Assembly (NCBI RefSeq): GCF_041146795.1
Contig: NC_135175.1
Coordinates: forward strand, 21,964,575-22,028,574
Direction: 5' to 3'
From: Maylandia zebra
Lineage: Eukaryota > Chordata > Actinopteri > Cichliformes > Cichlidae
DNA length: 64,000 nt
The notes below the pieces were generated by a model. That model was not told where the DNA came from. It saw only the letters and a list, made by a program, of their open reading frames with translations, and made no database searches. This document shows, in pieces, positions 13,109-27,329 of this stretch (position 1 is the stretch's first letter; each line of letters opens with the position of its first letter). The translations under genes were made by a program, and so were the position numbers.

Positions 13109-13228
13109 ATTTAGATGTCAGTCTAATTGTTTACAATGTTGCTTGGTTGTACAATTCAAAGAATGTCTGGGTCGTCATCTGATGATTTTGTATTGTTGTG
13201 TTGTCAAATGAGTGCCAGTTGTGTAACT

Positions 13229-13275
13229 AATAAAAAAAATGGTGTCTTAATATTTGTGTGGGAAATAATAATAAA
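13229..13275 (+). terminator. slc35g2 polyadenylation signals
   Basis: Two AATAAA hexamers (13229-13234 and 13270-13275) lie 121-167 bases after the stop codon, implying a short 3' UTR. A third lies near 13523. Confidence 0.5.
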
Positions 13276-15373
13276 AAAAAGGCAGATATAACATGGTGAC
13301 GACTTTGCCCCCAGTAGTATTGCTTTAATGTCTAATCAGTTGTGTGACTGGCCAAAATGTTGGGCATGAAAATGATCTGTTTAGTTTGTGTGCTTTACCA
13401 CGCTCCAAGATTTGAAATCAAATTGACCCCGTGGGATCTGGTCTTGTGAATGTCAATGTAAAATCAGCAAAGATGTATCTCTGTAAATGTCAGCCCAGAG
13501 ATGGGTCACGCTACATAAAAGGAATAAAATAAGAACTTTAGAAACAGCCCAACCTTTTATAAAAAACAAAACAAAAACAAAAAAACAACTGGTATTTATT
13601 TGTGTGGCTCCTAAGCTGTTGCTTTCCAAGACAGTATAATTTCTTCAAAGAAACAATTACAGATGAGCCAGCGAAGCTACAAAGTAGAATATAATGTCCT
13701 TTATGTGATAGGCTGCAGGCTGTGGCATTATGTGATATTGTTCTTATTAAATCTAAATTGAACACCACAAACAGACTCCAAAGGCCAAATGTGACTTTGA
13801 AAAATAAAAGGTCTTGTCTATAATTCCTTATATTTTGTGCACAAACTGTTGTTTTGTTGTTGCTGCTCCCTATCACGTATGCTCTGGCCCCGTCGCCTAG
13901 TTGATACTTAACACTGGCGATTATAACCCTGGATTCTGCTTCTGTTTACTGTCAGATGCATATCAAACTAATGCCCAGAGGCAGGTGCACTGTATTGAAT
14001 TAGAGTTGCCTTTTGACAGCGTGAGACCATTTGCTTTTTCTGTAGTGGGTGATTCAGTGTCTCACCAGTGACGTCTCCTTTTCTCTGTTGGGAAAAACCA
14101 AGACCACTTGAGCTCTACGTTTCCCCAAGGCAAAGCAAAAGCAATGGAATGAAATAAGAACAAAATGAGGATGCAGAGTGGATGAAAAGAGGGGATGATG
14201 CTTGCTCACAGGTGACACAAACGCATGATTCACTGATAGCCCAGCAGGTGGCATTCAGGATCCACTTCATTTAGACTGCTAGAGCTAGGAAATTATTTTA
14301 CTTCAGAAAGCCAGGAAGCGAATGTTTTGTGTATGCAGTAGAAATGGAAGCATATTGATGGAGCAAATTGATCTGAGACTGTGCACAGCTGATGACAATC
14401 TATTGAATAATAACCTTATTTGCACACAAATAGGTAATAAATGTCATGGGACCAGTAATATACCCTTATTACAGCAACAATATAAGCAGTAAATCAAATC
14501 CGCCTGTGTAATGACAGTCTACTACTATTGAATAATACAAAATGACTAAAACAACAAGCTAGATCCATTTGCAGAGAAAATGTGGACAAAATCTTTCTCA
14601 AGCTAATAAGAAAGTGACTCAAAACACATTCCACCATGCCATATTTTATTTTAAACAGTCCAATTTATATTAAAAAGTGAATAGAAGTATTAGATGGAGT
14701 TTATAATCCACTATACATGCAGTATTATAGTCTAGTTTTGGGTGCAGATCACAGAATACATGTAGGGCAGGCCCATCTGTTTGAGCAGGAAACAGATTGC
14801 ATCCTGCAGCGAGTTGCACAGCCTTCCAAATTACTCTGCAAGTATCTTCACCACAGAGACGTTTAATAGATGTATCATCATTTCACATGTGGAGCCCGAA
14901 TGGGATTGGATGACGAGTTATTTTATGTAGATTCGTTTTGTGTATCGCACGGTTGGTGATGACTGGGCATTTCTTTGAAATGCTTATTAATGCTGAGAAA
15001 ACTACAGTTGTCATATACTAAAAACACGTAGGCAGCATTTAACGCGATGCTTGCTGAAGGGCAAGCTTGCACTTTTTATGTATTTTATTTTAGCAAGTAT
15101 AGTACAGAACATCAATTTCTTACTAGCCTAAATTATAGTTTGGGTCTTGTGCTAAAGTCCCACTCCCTACGTATCTTTCTTTTAGATACCAAAACATTAA
15201 ACAGTACGTGATGCGATAACCAGACTCACTTTCATCTCTCTTTTCATACACACGTCTATCAATGGTAGAGATTCGATCGATTCTTTACCCTCACAGAGAC
15301 GAAAACATGACGAATGCTTAGGGGAAAGCAAAGCACCAGCAGCTGCAGTGAGATTAACGGACAGTGTCTTTGT
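13276..15373. other. Intergenic between slc35g2 and nck1
   Basis: No coding frame or recognisable repeat. AT-rich up to about 15200, then base composition rises towards the nck1 promoter. Confidence 0.45.
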
Positions 15374-15407
15374 CCAATCACAAACTCCTGATTCTCTCTC
15401 AGCCAAT
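15374..15407 (+). promoter_or_regulatory. nck1: nck1 upstream promoter: two CCAAT boxes
   Basis: CCAAT at 15374-15378 and again at 15403-15407, 29 bases apart on the + strand, within a CpG-richer stretch without a TATA box. This spacing and position, 150-300 bases before the first donor site, fits an NF-Y-type housekeeping promoter. Inferred from sequence only. Confidence 0.45.
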
Positions 15408-15539
15408 CGTGTGGCAGCAGGCGGGACCCAGAGAGCGTCTGAACTGCTTGTGTAGCTGCTAGTTAGCTTAGCCATGCTGCTGAGCGATGACATGCATTGA
15501 TGCAGAAATGCTATTCCAACGGGGCACGGCGTCTCGTCA

Positions 15540-15694
15540 GCTAGGCTAGCGTCTTGGAGTGGGGAAAAAAGAAAAAAAAACCTGGCTGCTTAGCTAGGAT
15601 TCTGGATGCCGCTTCTGTGCATCTTTGGCTGCTGTGTGTAACCCTTTAACATATTTCCAAAAGGACATAAGAAGAGGTGGCCGTCAGGAATCAG
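15540..15694 (+). other. nck1: nck1 non-coding first exon (5' UTR)
   Basis: Ends at the donor TCAG|GTAAGA after 15694. It contains no useful ATG frame and lies below the CCAAT pair. The 5' limit is unknown. Vertebrate NCK1 genes begin with untranslated exons far from the first coding exon, which fits the 11.4-kb gap to 27089. Confidence 0.5.
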
Positions 15695-18600
15695 GTAAGA
15701 CCTGGTATGACTAGAGCAGGGTATGAATCTGAGCTGCCGCTGATGGTGAAGCTCTGTGATACAGACTGCAGCACTAACGGTTCTCCAGCGTTAAAGCTCA
15801 CGCAAGCTAACAGCTAAACGTTAACCTAGACTGAAAAAGAAAAGGAGAGAGAGAGAGAAAAACACCTAGTGTCCATGCCAGCATGGCCAGCACACTGTTA
15901 TCCAGCTGGCAGACGGTTAGTCTGGCTGTAACCACTAAAAGCAGATGGGGGAAATTTTCTTAGCCAGGTTAATGTTAGCCGTTTTAGCGTGACACGCTGT
16001 CAAGCTCAGGTTATAAGGTAAAAACTCCACCAAAACTGCTACACAGCTTTATCATCTTTATTCTTCTTTTCGTTCAAGCGGGCACCACGTAAACACTTCT
16101 ATTTGTAAGACTGACAATTTAAATGAAGCCACAGTGATGTTAAACCGTTTGATCCAATTTACAGTTTATACTTAAATGCAGCTTTATTTTTTTCTTATTA
16201 TATCTCAGGATTACGTTTTTTAATTGCGTACTGAGTTGAACTCGCTTGGTCGTGGTCTCGATGTGCATCACTGGTATTGGGGTTTGCTTCAAGTAGCCAT
16301 AATTAGTCATAGCTGGTCCATCACCTCTATCTTCACCCAGTGATACCCAGTTGGCTTGGTATCTGTTTATTTGGATCAGTAGTGCTCAACCTAAAGACAT
16401 TCTGTCCCAGAGATTTCAAATGCAAGAAAAATCTTCACCTTAGAGAACATACAACAATGAATTGTTTTTTTTGTTTGTTAAATAGTTTTTTTTGTAATTT
16501 ATCTAAACTCAATTTGTGGATAAATACCTACCTGTATACTACGTGCAAAATGCATTTGAGCCTACATATTCCTAGTTGGATCGCTTAGATCTTGTTTTCG
16601 GCAAGATTTTGGGTAATTGCACACTTAGTTTATCCCGTAACATTGTTTCTACCTTACACAACCCAAGCCAGACTAAATGTCATTCTTAGAAGCACAATGG
16701 GGCAGTTCGTCTGTATAACTCCTGGCGAGCCCTTGCGGCTTTTGTTTGTGTGGCCTTCTACAAAATTTGGTGCAACACTCAACAGATTATTCCAGCTTGA
16801 GGTTTTTGTATTGCAGGTATTTATTTGATGATTTGTGGTTAATTATATCAGAGCGATTTATGCGAGTAGCCTGCACATCTCTGCAACCAAATACTAGCGA
16901 CTGGTTAAGAATTACTCTGTAATTATTGTCACAAGTTAGTTTTCAAGGAGGTGAGAGGAGGAGGAGGAAGAGAGAGGCATTTGCTCTGCTGTTGCTCTCT
17001 TCTCAGTTGGAGTCACAGAGAGGGTATCCACAGCTTGCAGGAGGAAATGGTGATGCCATTCTTATCAGCATTTCGTACTCGAAGGCTTACATTTGAAAAT
17101 CAAATGTATGCATGGAAACTGCAATTAGGCAACCTATTTTAAAAAAAAAATTGCACCTGTCAGCTGCCATGTCATGAGCTTCTGTGCAGAAGTGAGGACT
17201 GTTCCTTCACTCTGATATACTCCTTGTGTACTCCTGTAATAGTCATACATCCCACACTATAATGGTGCTCTTGTTTGGATTTTATGACAGAATAATCGTA
17301 TGCGTATGAAGGCGTTATCCTTTTTTTGTTTGGCTGTGCCCTTTCCTCTTTTCCGAGTGTCTGGCTACCAGTGGCTTCCAGCAGCCAAATCTGTCCTCGC
17401 AGCCCAGGGTAAAATACCAACTTTGCTTTTCTCGATAGTCAAAACGATGGCTAAAATTTCCCTCGTCAGGGCTCAGAAGCTAGTTCATAAAGTCACCTTT
17501 CTTTCTTTTTTTTTTTTTTTGGACTTTTTATGAAGTTGAGAAATGGGGATTTTTTTTTTCTTTTTTCCGCAATTGTCTCTTTGCATGTTATCGCCTTAAT
17601 CTCTGTTATTGCATACATTCTCTTCCATTTCCTCTTTCATTTTTTTTCTTTTTTTGTGCCCGACTGCTCATGCATGTAGATGTTTGAAGAGTAAATAACA
17701 GACGTTCTCTGTATACATTAACTGTGACAGAATATGACGGAGCAACAGCTCCTGCTTTCTGTGCCCTGGCAAAGGGCAAAAAGGCGACTAATGAGCAAAA
17801 CACTGAAACCAAAAAAAGGGGAGAAAAAGATAAGTTTCAGCTTAACTACTAAAGCAAAGTTGTAAGGAAGTGCACAGTTATTGTTTCTTGTTTGGACTAA
17901 GTTTTCCAACTTTTGTAAAAGTGTACTGTCCCGGCTGTATTTGCCATCTTTTTGTTTTCTTTTGAAGTGATTTGACTTCCTCGTGTCGAGTAGGAGAAGT
18001 GTGCAGTTTCAGTGTTTCTTCTCTTAGTCCATTATGGTTCGGGGTTTTCTTTCAGTGGGTTTGGCAAAGTGATAATGAGGATGTGCGTACTCGTGCAACT
18101 ACGACTGTCATTGTTGTGACAGCAGTTGTGTAGCACTGAATTACAAAAAAAGCAATACTGTCATAATGAAAGAACTGTGCGTGTCTTTAATGATGAAAGC
18201 AGGCTTTTTAGGCACAAGCTTAGGTCATTTCTGTGAATTTGTTAAACCAATAGTAAGTCCTGTCCACAAACCTTCCTCAGTCTGCTACAGTACTTTCAGT
18301 AGGAGCAAGAAAATGATGGTTCATGGGTGGCTTCCACACCACCCGTTTTTCTTGTCATGTTCTTTATGAACATGTTATGCAAAAAAAAAACAAAAAAAAA
18401 AACAGTTAGACCTTCATATAGCTCCAGTATATGAGACTGTTCTAATTAAAACCTCTTGTGTACCAGATTTTTGGATCTATAATCTCACCTCTCAGTGTTG
18501 TCTGTGGTCCACTGGTAGCAAATAGAGATCAGTGACTAGATGGAAATTTTCCTGTGACTATTTTATAACACCCAAACCTAGGAGCAAAGTTCAATTTTAT

Positions 18601-18961
18601 GGCATAACGCTCTTGGCTGTAACGACAACATGGAAAATATTTGAATTAAAGCAAGCTAGATCTTGAATGCAATCACACGGGAAATCAAACAGCAAGAATG
18701 AAATAATTAAACAGTCCGGCAACCTAGGAATCTCATCAGTCATTTGAGAATCAGTTTGTTTTTCTTATCGCATTTCTGATCGCCTTGAAACTGACCTTCA
18801 AGCAACTGCTGAGATATTGGCTTTGTTGCAGACTTAAGCATCTTAATCAGATTATTTTGATTTCTTTAGTTTTTGTGTGTAGAAAAAAAGCTGACCATCC
18901 CTATAAAAATCTGTTGTTGCCTCTGAAATGAATGTGCTGGATCTTTTGAAGGGGTTAGCAA

Positions 18962-20012
18962 TAGGGCTGCCACGATTAGTCGACTAGTCACGATTACGTT
19001 GACTATTAAAATCGTCAACGACTAATTTAATAGTCGACGCGTCGTTTGAAGCTTTGTAAGATCGCAAAAGACGCAGGAATAAGTACCGGTAGTAGTATTT
19101 AAGAGTGTAATAACGGACTGAAACAGAAGATGGCAGCACTGCATGTACAAGGATGCCAGCTGCCGTTAAACCCCGAAGAAGAAGCTGTGTCCCAGAATTC
19201 ATAGCGCGGCCCAGCGCATTTGTCAACAATGGCGGCAGCTAGTTAGTTTTAATATTACTCTTATTATTCTTTTTGGGTCACAAAATAAAGTTTAACATAT
19301 TTTCAGGCGAGAATGTAGCTGTGTAAACCTCAAATATCTGCTCAGTTTATCAAGACACCGCATATTTTCAAAAGCGCTCCAACGTTTTCTGAGACGTCTG
19401 TTACCCACTAGCTCGATAGCTAGCCGGGTTCAAGGCTCACTCGAGCCTGTGAGAACACCGGACTCCCAGCAAATCGTTTTCAAACCCACCGCCGTCTTTC
19501 GCTACTCAGGTTAAACATTTAATATAAGTCACTTAGATAACTTAAAAATGTTATTGTTTGGCTTTTTAAAAAAAAAAATTTTTTTTTAGTATTTTATTTG
19601 TTCCTGAGTAAATCTGTTTGGCTGAGATTAAAGTTATAGTTTTTACACAGCTGAATAAATGTCAAGCAGACGACTGATTATCAGAAGTGTGAGATGCTCG
19701 AGAATATACTCCGGTGTCCTGTTATATTTTAGATAGCAAGGAGCAGACGGCTGAGTTTATTAAACTCCACCGAAACAATCTGCAGATGTCATTCAAATTT
19801 AATAAACTATCATCTTGTCTTTTTTTTTTAGTTAGCACATACCTTAAACACTTCAAGCTGTAAGCTAATGATAGTTATATAAGAGCAGATGCATGCTGGT
19901 GCAATAAGCTGTATGTTTTACGTCCAGTGGATGCATGATCTGATTAGTTGACTAATCGCAGAAATAATCGGTGACTAGTCGACTGTCAAAATAATCGTTC
20001 GTGGCAGCCCTA
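18962..20012. mobile_element. Non-autonomous hAT element, 8-bp TSD
   Basis: The ends are TAGGGCTGCCACGA (18962 on) and, reverse-complemented from 20012, the same 14 bases. The flanks are an exact 8-bp duplication, GTTAGCAA, at 18954-18961 and 20013-20020, the hallmark of hAT insertion. Both subterminal regions contain TAGTCGACTAGTC-type palindromes that could bind transposase. The 1051-bp interior has no transposase frame; the open frames inside are short and random-looking. Because the duplication is perfect, insertion is probably fairly recent. It lies in nck1 intron 1. Confidence 0.9.
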
Positions 20013-23000
20013 GTTAGCAACATGTATAACAAGTGCTGTTTCACACCATTTCCCTGGGTATGGAAAAGTTGCCAAACAATCTCCAGCTTTCATTAAAAAT
20101 GCATGAGAACATTGATTTTACTCTCAGATAATACCCTAAAGAAATAAAATGAACTGAAATGTGTGTAGGCTGACTGATTTGGGGAGTACAGAGATGAGCG
20201 TTTCTGTGGAAAATGTTCTTTCCCCCCTCTCTCCTGTCAGAGAATGTAAGGATGGGAATTTTTGCAGATCCTAGATTTTTGATTTTTCCAACTTGTGTCC
20301 TTCTCAAATGTCTGCCACAAGTAGCTTGTTTAGTTCTATTGTGATGGCATTTTTGAGGATGTAGGAAGAGTTCAAATGAAGCCTTTATCTATTTTATATC
20401 TACTACTGTCCAGTTTACAAATAATCTGTGGTTTTTACTGAAACAATAACAAGGTCTTCTGCTTCATGACAGTACTTCCCCATATTTAGATTTTGTTCAT
20501 ACTGACTCCTAGCAGGTTTAGGAACCATGACAGTACACAAAACCAAACCAAGAGCAGCTTTATTAAACTGCACTGCTGTGTGTTGGAGTTCCTTCTGCTT
20601 TGTAAACTTAGATTAGTCATTGGGAAATCCCCTGGAGCTCCAGAATCACAGATGCACTGTTGCTTTAAACCCAAGATTTCTTGGATGTGGCCATCATTTT
20701 ACCTGGTGGGTAGGCCAGCTAGAACAAGAGCTGCCAATTTCAGGGTGTACATGAAGAGGTGTAGGCTGCTAAATTAGGTTGAGTCTAAGGAAATGGATCC
20801 TTTCTTCCACAGAGGTCTGACAGATATCTGCTTACGGATGGAATAAAAGCATAATAAATAATAAAAGCATGCTTCTGGTGAATCACCTCGTGCTGCCAGC
20901 TGCAGAGTGTGCATTCACTATAAATAATTAATTATAATTAGATAAAGCATGACTTGTGTGCAGTCTTGCAAGTGGCTTTACAGTAACATTTTTTTCTATG
21001 TTTTGCCTTTTTTGCAACATCATAGGCTTTCTACAAACTCTTTGGTTATGTAACTTGCTGTGATTTCTGATAAGGAAGCTTTGATCAGGTTTTCAGGGCT
21101 GATACAGATCAACTTATTTCATTTTGACAATCTCGGTTTCAGCATTTTTTTTTCTGAAGTTTTATTAGCAAACGCCTACTTGTAAGGACCCATGAAAACC
21201 GTCTTGGTTTCACATTTCTTGTCTTCTCTTTTCATTTGAGCAACGTTAGTGTGAGCCTCTGAAGCAATGCTTGGTAGATTGCTCTCTTCTGGGGCAGTGA
21301 TTTAGACTTTGTGAAAAATCAAAATTCAGCAATCAAAACTGACTTTATTACAGGTGAATCTCTGTGCAGCTTAGACACAGACATTGGCATTCTGTTTAAC
21401 ATCTCGTCCCCCTCTTCCAGCCACAGAAAAGGAGTCACTTCACCAGTACCGTCTTTCTGTGGGCTAGACAGTTCACAACCAGACTGAGGGTGAATATGCA
21501 GTTGTAATAATAAACTGTGAAGTGAAATAAGGAAGTGAAAAATTTTTAGCGTAATGTTTGTTAATTTGAATTTTATGAACAGATACTCAGACACAACAAT
21601 GGATATCCTCTAATATGGATGGATGCCTATATGAGAATATGTTTGTTTGTTTGTCTGCTATAGATTTGAAAAGGTCATGGGCTATGATTTAATTTCTTTA
21701 TTGTGGTGTTTGAGACATTAAGTTTGCCAAAATTACATAAATACTGCCTTTTATGAAAATGGCACTACTCCTTTTTTTTTTTTTTTTGCATGGGATTTTC
21801 AGGCTAAATTGCTAAGCAACATATTTCAAACAGTGGCGTTTATGTGGGCCTTTCACATATTTGTTTAGAGTGTAGAGTGGGGCTTTTGATGTGAAGTTAG
21901 TCTAAAAGAAAGCTTGAAACTTTTGCTGTTGGTCGTTGCTATGAGAGTAAATCTCTGACAGTTCTCAAAGGACATGAGCCACGGTCTATTTTAGGCCATT
22001 CCCAACTGCTGAGGGTGATCCCGAGGGGTGGATAACCAACTGCTTTCACACAGTCATGAATGTAGCTTAGCCTATATGCTTAACCCAAAACACTAGAGGC
22101 CCACTAATTCAATTTTAATGTGATGCTGGAACAATACAGTTTTCTAAAGTGGGAAATCATGTGATCTGTCTTGGTGCTAAAGTTTAAAGTAGTCCAGCAG
22201 TTCATCTTTGATCTCTTTAACAAGGTACATTACAAGCATCAGTGCAAAGATAAGTTATCTGAACTCATCTAAACTCGAAGAGGGTCAAGCCTGCTCTCTG
22301 TCAGCTTGCATCACTTTCCCATCATCCGGTCACCCTTGTGTCCACACTTCCTGTCTCACAGCTGGCCTGCCAAGTCTCCCATGACCCTTTGCTGCTGTGC
22401 TTCTGTTTTGTTTAGAGAGAAACTGGGACATCTGGGATGAGCTGCAGTCTCATGGGATTTCAACTGCTGTGGTTCAGTGTGAAGAGAAGCGCAAACATGT
22501 CTTAATCGGCCCATCGCCATCCTGTGCTGTCAGTTTGTGAATCAGACCTTCCCTGTATCTAAAATGCACATTTTGGTGGAAGGAGGAAGTGTAGCAGTGC
22601 CAGAGGGGCTGAGTGAGCAGCGAGCAGAAAGAGCACATTCCAGAAGGCAGCAGAGCCCTGTGATTTTAGCAGGCTGTCACAGGGATTAGGTTACTCTGTC
22701 TGCCTCTGTGAGCTCATGCTGCTGCTGTCTCAGTGCCTCAGCAGTCTTGCCGAGCAGTGATACACTGTATGCCCACACAGTGAAGATAGACAAGGATCCA
22801 TAGTTGTTCTTTTTGGTTTGTTTAGCTGATACAATATCCAACTGTTGTGAGGTTTTCTTGTTTGTTTGTTCATTTTGTTTAACAAATAACTTCTCATATG
22901 ACTTGTAAAAGGACAAAAATTGACGTCAGTGCAGCTCTGGCTATTTTCTACTCATGCTTGTCTCCAGGACAGCATCTCTATAAAATGCATTCCACTAAGA

Positions 23001-24429
23001 GTCCACTAGGAGTGCTCTTTGACTGGCCCTTCACTTGTGTGCTTTTTTTCTCCCCCTTTTTCTCATGCATAGACTCGAGAGGTTATGGCAGTAGCTGTAG
23101 ATTGCAGGATGTGGTGAATTCATGTCAGTGTTGTTTTATTGTAATACAAGAACTGACAAAGTTGCACTGTGCATCTTCATTACACTGCTAATTTGCAGTT
23201 ATTGCGGTTTGTGGTTTACGCCGTCACTTGAGCCTCGTCAAATTTTGTGTAACAGAAAGGTATTTTCTGATGACTCTAAATAAAGGATCGCTGACCTGTG
23301 TTCAATACCCCAGTGATGCCATTTGGGTTAGTTTTACATTGCTGATGGGAAACAGTTGTGACTAGAGTTGGTACTCTTGAGAACATGAGTGGTTGACTTG
23401 TATTAACACTGCTTGACCTGTCACTAGCCTGGCGTGACATTAGATAACGTTGAGCCAGACTAACCGCTTGGTTTATAATTCTGCACATTAGCATGACACA
23501 AAGAGGCCCACTTTTTTTATAAACACACATTCCACTTGTGGTAATACCCCCACACCGAGTTCAATCTTGAGCTGTTAGCTGTGAAGTGACAGCGTTTCAG
23601 CGTACACTCAGCTGGCTGTTTTGTGTAAAAACTGCCCCGGTATGTTTCTAATATTTTCCGATACTTTGTCAGATATTACTTGATTAATCTAAATTATAAT
23701 TCAGCCTTTAAAGCAGATGATACTGATAATAATGTGTTGGAAAAGCTCTCAGTAAAGAAGCTACTAGAACACAGGTTTTTATTCTGTTTCAAGGCAGAAT
23801 ATTAGAGATGTTTTGTTTTTTTGTTTTTTTTGTTGTTGTTTTTTTTTGCTTTATTGACAGCAGACTGGTTTTGAATGTTACGAGGGAGGAATAGTAGAGC
23901 TGCCACGAGCAGGGAAAACCCTGCACTTACCACAGACCACCAGATCTGGCTACTTCTCCAACCATTTCATGCAGTCTCGGTGCCCTCATTGATGACCACA
24001 AAGCTTGTCTGTAAAGATCATGTTTTTGCTTTATGTTTGGCACCCACGTTATTTTTCCCAGTGCTTGGTTTCTTCAAAACATCTATACTTCTACTACTTA
24101 CTCATTATAAAGGTCACAGGCTATTTGTCTGGGAGCATTGAGTCATGACATCATCGCATTTGATAATCTTGTCCACTGAACATTTCCACATCAGCAGCCC
24201 TTGCCCTCGTAGTGGTTTTTGTTGTTGCTGTTGTTATTGGTTGGCCTCTTTTCTTCTCCACATCACTGCGAATCATCAGTGAATATGTTTTTTTGTTTTG
24301 TTTTTTATTTTTACTTGTCTTGCAAAATTCTCCAACTACAGGTGATTCTGCATATGTTAATTCATCTCAACTCTAAATGGAAAGACAGTTTTTTTTTTTC
24401 ACGTTTTTGGTTAGTTAACCTAATTTTTG

Positions 24430-24545
24430 TCTCACAAATGCAAGATGGCGGCAAATATGAACGTATACAGCAGCACAGTGCTCCCGAACTACAATTTTGT
24501 TGTACATGTATGATGACAATAAAGGGCTATTCTACTGTATTTTAT
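24430..24545 (+). repeat. Dispersed repeat, retroelement-like 3' end
   Basis: The stretch reading GTACATGTATGATGACAATA and then AAGGGCTATTCTACTG resembles the end of a widespread fish retroelement (ACAATGACAATAAAG-type tail). Only a short piece is present and its boundaries are uncertain. Confidence 0.35.
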
Positions 24546-26712
24546 AATTTAAGAGGAGTCCTTTTTTGTTGTTTTGTTTTTAAAGCTGTGAGTTAGAAAG
24601 ATAAATGTGAAAACATTTAGTCACAAAGTCAATAAGATCGATGTGTGCTATGTGCTGCTGGCGGATTGGGCTTACCTGTTAATTCTGCCTGGCAGCAGGG
24701 TAAGTGGAGATCCACAGTTGATGTTAATGCGAGACCGTTTGAGCAGTTTGACCCGTCTGACCTCTCGCGTAGCGCTTTGGGGCAAGGCGACTGGTCTCGG
24801 CTCAGTATGCAGCTGCATGATTAGCTCAGGGCATCTGTCGCTTAACTTTTTGATCCTCCCTCACATTCGCATCGCAAGTCACTGTGGTGTTAATGTGCAC
24901 TTAGTGCTTAGCCATCTTAGATGTGGGGGGTGATGGGTTGCAGCGTGTTTTCTGAAAATGGGAGGAATAGCTGTGCACTTGCGATTTGGTCATGAAATAC
25001 TAGGGAGAGTGTAAAATGGAAAAACTATAGTAAGGGTGGGATGTTGTAAATGCAGGAGGAGCGCATATACACACTTGTATTCCTGTTTTGGCAGACAGTT
25101 ATCCAGCCCAGCCCAGGGAGTGGAGAGATTGTTGCTTTTGTCTTGGGTGAAGGAGGCTCTCGAGAAGAGTAAATCAGCTCTTTGTTTTTTTTGTGCCACT
25201 CCCTAACATGTCTCGCAGTGTTCATTAATTTAATTAAGGATGGAAAAGGAGCATGCAATAACAAGCCATGAGATAAAACCACATTATACACCCAAATGAT
25301 TTTTTTCATTTATTTATTAGTTTTTTTGCAAATTAAGACAACACCCCATATGTGGAAAGCTTAAACCACAGGTGCCCCCCACCCACCCAGCATTTTATGG
25401 AAGCTATGTTACACAAATAATTTTTTTTTTAATCACACCTCTTAGTTTCTGACTCTAAACTTGTTGTAGTCTTAATGTGGCAGCATCATCTCATGTTGCT
25501 TTAACTGTCTTCTGTTCTTTCTTTTTTTTTTAGTCCGCTAAGATCTCCCCAGACCTCCTTTTTTTTTTTTTATTAATTAATTAATTTTTTTTATAAATTT
25601 GTTCTTTTTGTGTTTTGTTTCGTTTTTTTTCCCCGCCTCCTCTTGCTTAACCATGCTGAAACTTAGCTCTGCAGCTTCTGCTTGTGTTTGCCTAAGATCA
25701 GGTTTAGGCGTATCTCAAGGCCAGCTATAGAAGGAAACTTAGACACTGCTGCTGCTTCAAATAAAAACCAAGAGCTCTCTATCAACGAGGTCAGTGTCTG
25801 GTCCCTGGAGTCAGTCGGGAGTTTTTGGGGCGGGGGGGGGTGAAGGTGAAACTCCATCCACTCTCGTGACATCAGAGCAGCTAAGCAGATGCTTCAGTGG
25901 TGCCCCACTCCCTCACTGTTGACCCAAGTATCTGCTGTATTAATCTAGCATATTCTGATTGTGCTGATGGCTGCAGGGGTCATGAGACCAGCTGTTGTGA
26001 ATGTGCTCATTGTTGAACATGAAGTCTTCACAGTGGATCACAGTCTTCCAAAATCATAATTTTAGATAGCTCAGGGAACCTATGAATGATTGCAAACATC
26101 GCTGTTCATATAAGCTGAACATTTGCATTGGCGCTGCGCACAGTTTTGAATATTTATAGGCCAGTGCTAAATTTAAAATAATATCCTTCATCACTGGTCG
26201 CTGAGAGCCTCGCTCACTGACGTACCCACATTTCTGACGCACAGTGCCTCTCTCTTTTTTTGCTTCCCCGTTGCAGTAATCTTTACCATCGTTCTGATTT
26301 CTCGCTTCACATTTGATGCCTAAAAGAAAAGAGAGTTTGGTAGTTTAGCATTGCTCCTAACCACCTGTGTAAATGTATGAAGGCTTCGTTTGTACACTGT
26401 CATTGTGGATAGTCAGTTATGACTGTTATTAAAAGAATACAATTAGTGGAAGGAAATTATATCTGAAGAGACTAAACTGTGGAAATGTTGGCTGGCCTTC
26501 TGCTAATATAGTTTAATGACATCATCTGTATCTTGGCATTGGTGCACTACAAAGACAATGTTGTAAACACACTGGGTTCGTTTTATTTAAAAATCAAGAG
26601 CCAACACTGTATAAAAGAGGAAGTTTCCTGGTAATATCGACAAATCTGCAGAGAAGAGTTTTAAGAAGAAGCAAGTAGTAATTATCTCGCATCGTTCTTG
26701 TTCTTTTTCTAG

Positions 26713-26763
26713 GTCAGCAGAATTGTCAGAGCCCTTGAAGTTCTCAGCTTTGATGCAGTACAG
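26713..26763 (+). other. nck1: Candidate untranslated exon of nck1
   Basis: A 51-base segment bounded by a strong acceptor (TTCTTTTTCTAG) and a donor (ACAG|GTACGG). It could be an optional 5' UTR exon between exon 1 and the first coding exon. No protein is implied, and RNA evidence is lacking. Confidence 0.3.
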
Positions 26764-27103
26764 GTACGGCTGCCTGTTTCTAAACGGCTTCTAAATTTAC
26801 GTCTGCTGTGTCTTCTAAATAATCATTCTACATGAGCAAACACCACAGTCTGGACATGCGTCTCAAGTGTTAGCAGACACAGGAAACAGATGCTCATAAT
26901 CCATACTTGGGAAAGATATGAAGGCTCGGTATAAGTGTAAATAAGTAACTGCTACTGCTGCTCATGAGATAACACTATTCTCGATGACACTATTTTGAAA
27001 ATGTTTTAATGTTTAAAAGGATTCAAAGAGTTTGTGAGGTAGAATATACCCTTTGGTCACTCTCATGTCTCTCCTTGCTCTCTCTCAGTGTTCCTAGTGC
27101 AAG

Positions 27104-27329
27104 ATGACGGAAGAGGTGATTGTCATCGCCAAATTTGACTACATGGCCCAGCAGGACCAGGAGCTGGACATCAAGAAAAACGAGCGTCTCTGGCTTCTCG
27201 ATGACTCAAAGTCCTGGTGGAGGGTTCGAAATGCCACCAACAAAACAGGCTTTGTGCCGTCCAACTATGTGGAAAGGAAAAACAGTGCCAGGAAAGCATC
27301 TATAGTCAAGAATCTCAAAGACACACTAG
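27104..27329 (+). CDS. nck1: nck1 coding exon 1 (SH3-1)
   Basis: The exon opens at about 27089 after TCTCTCAG; the ATG at 27104 is in a good context (GCAAGATGA). It ends CTAG|GTAAAA in phase 1 and carries the whole first SH3 domain, ending in KNLKDTLG. Confidence 0.93.

Larger units (their letters stand above)
15695..27088 (+). other. nck1 intron 1 (about 11.4 kb)
   Basis: Long first intron. It holds a full hAT-type element (18962-20012), a short dispersed repeat near 24430-24545, a candidate untranslated exon (26713-26763) and several T-runs (17503, 21774, 25559). No independent gene is seen. Confidence 0.5.
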
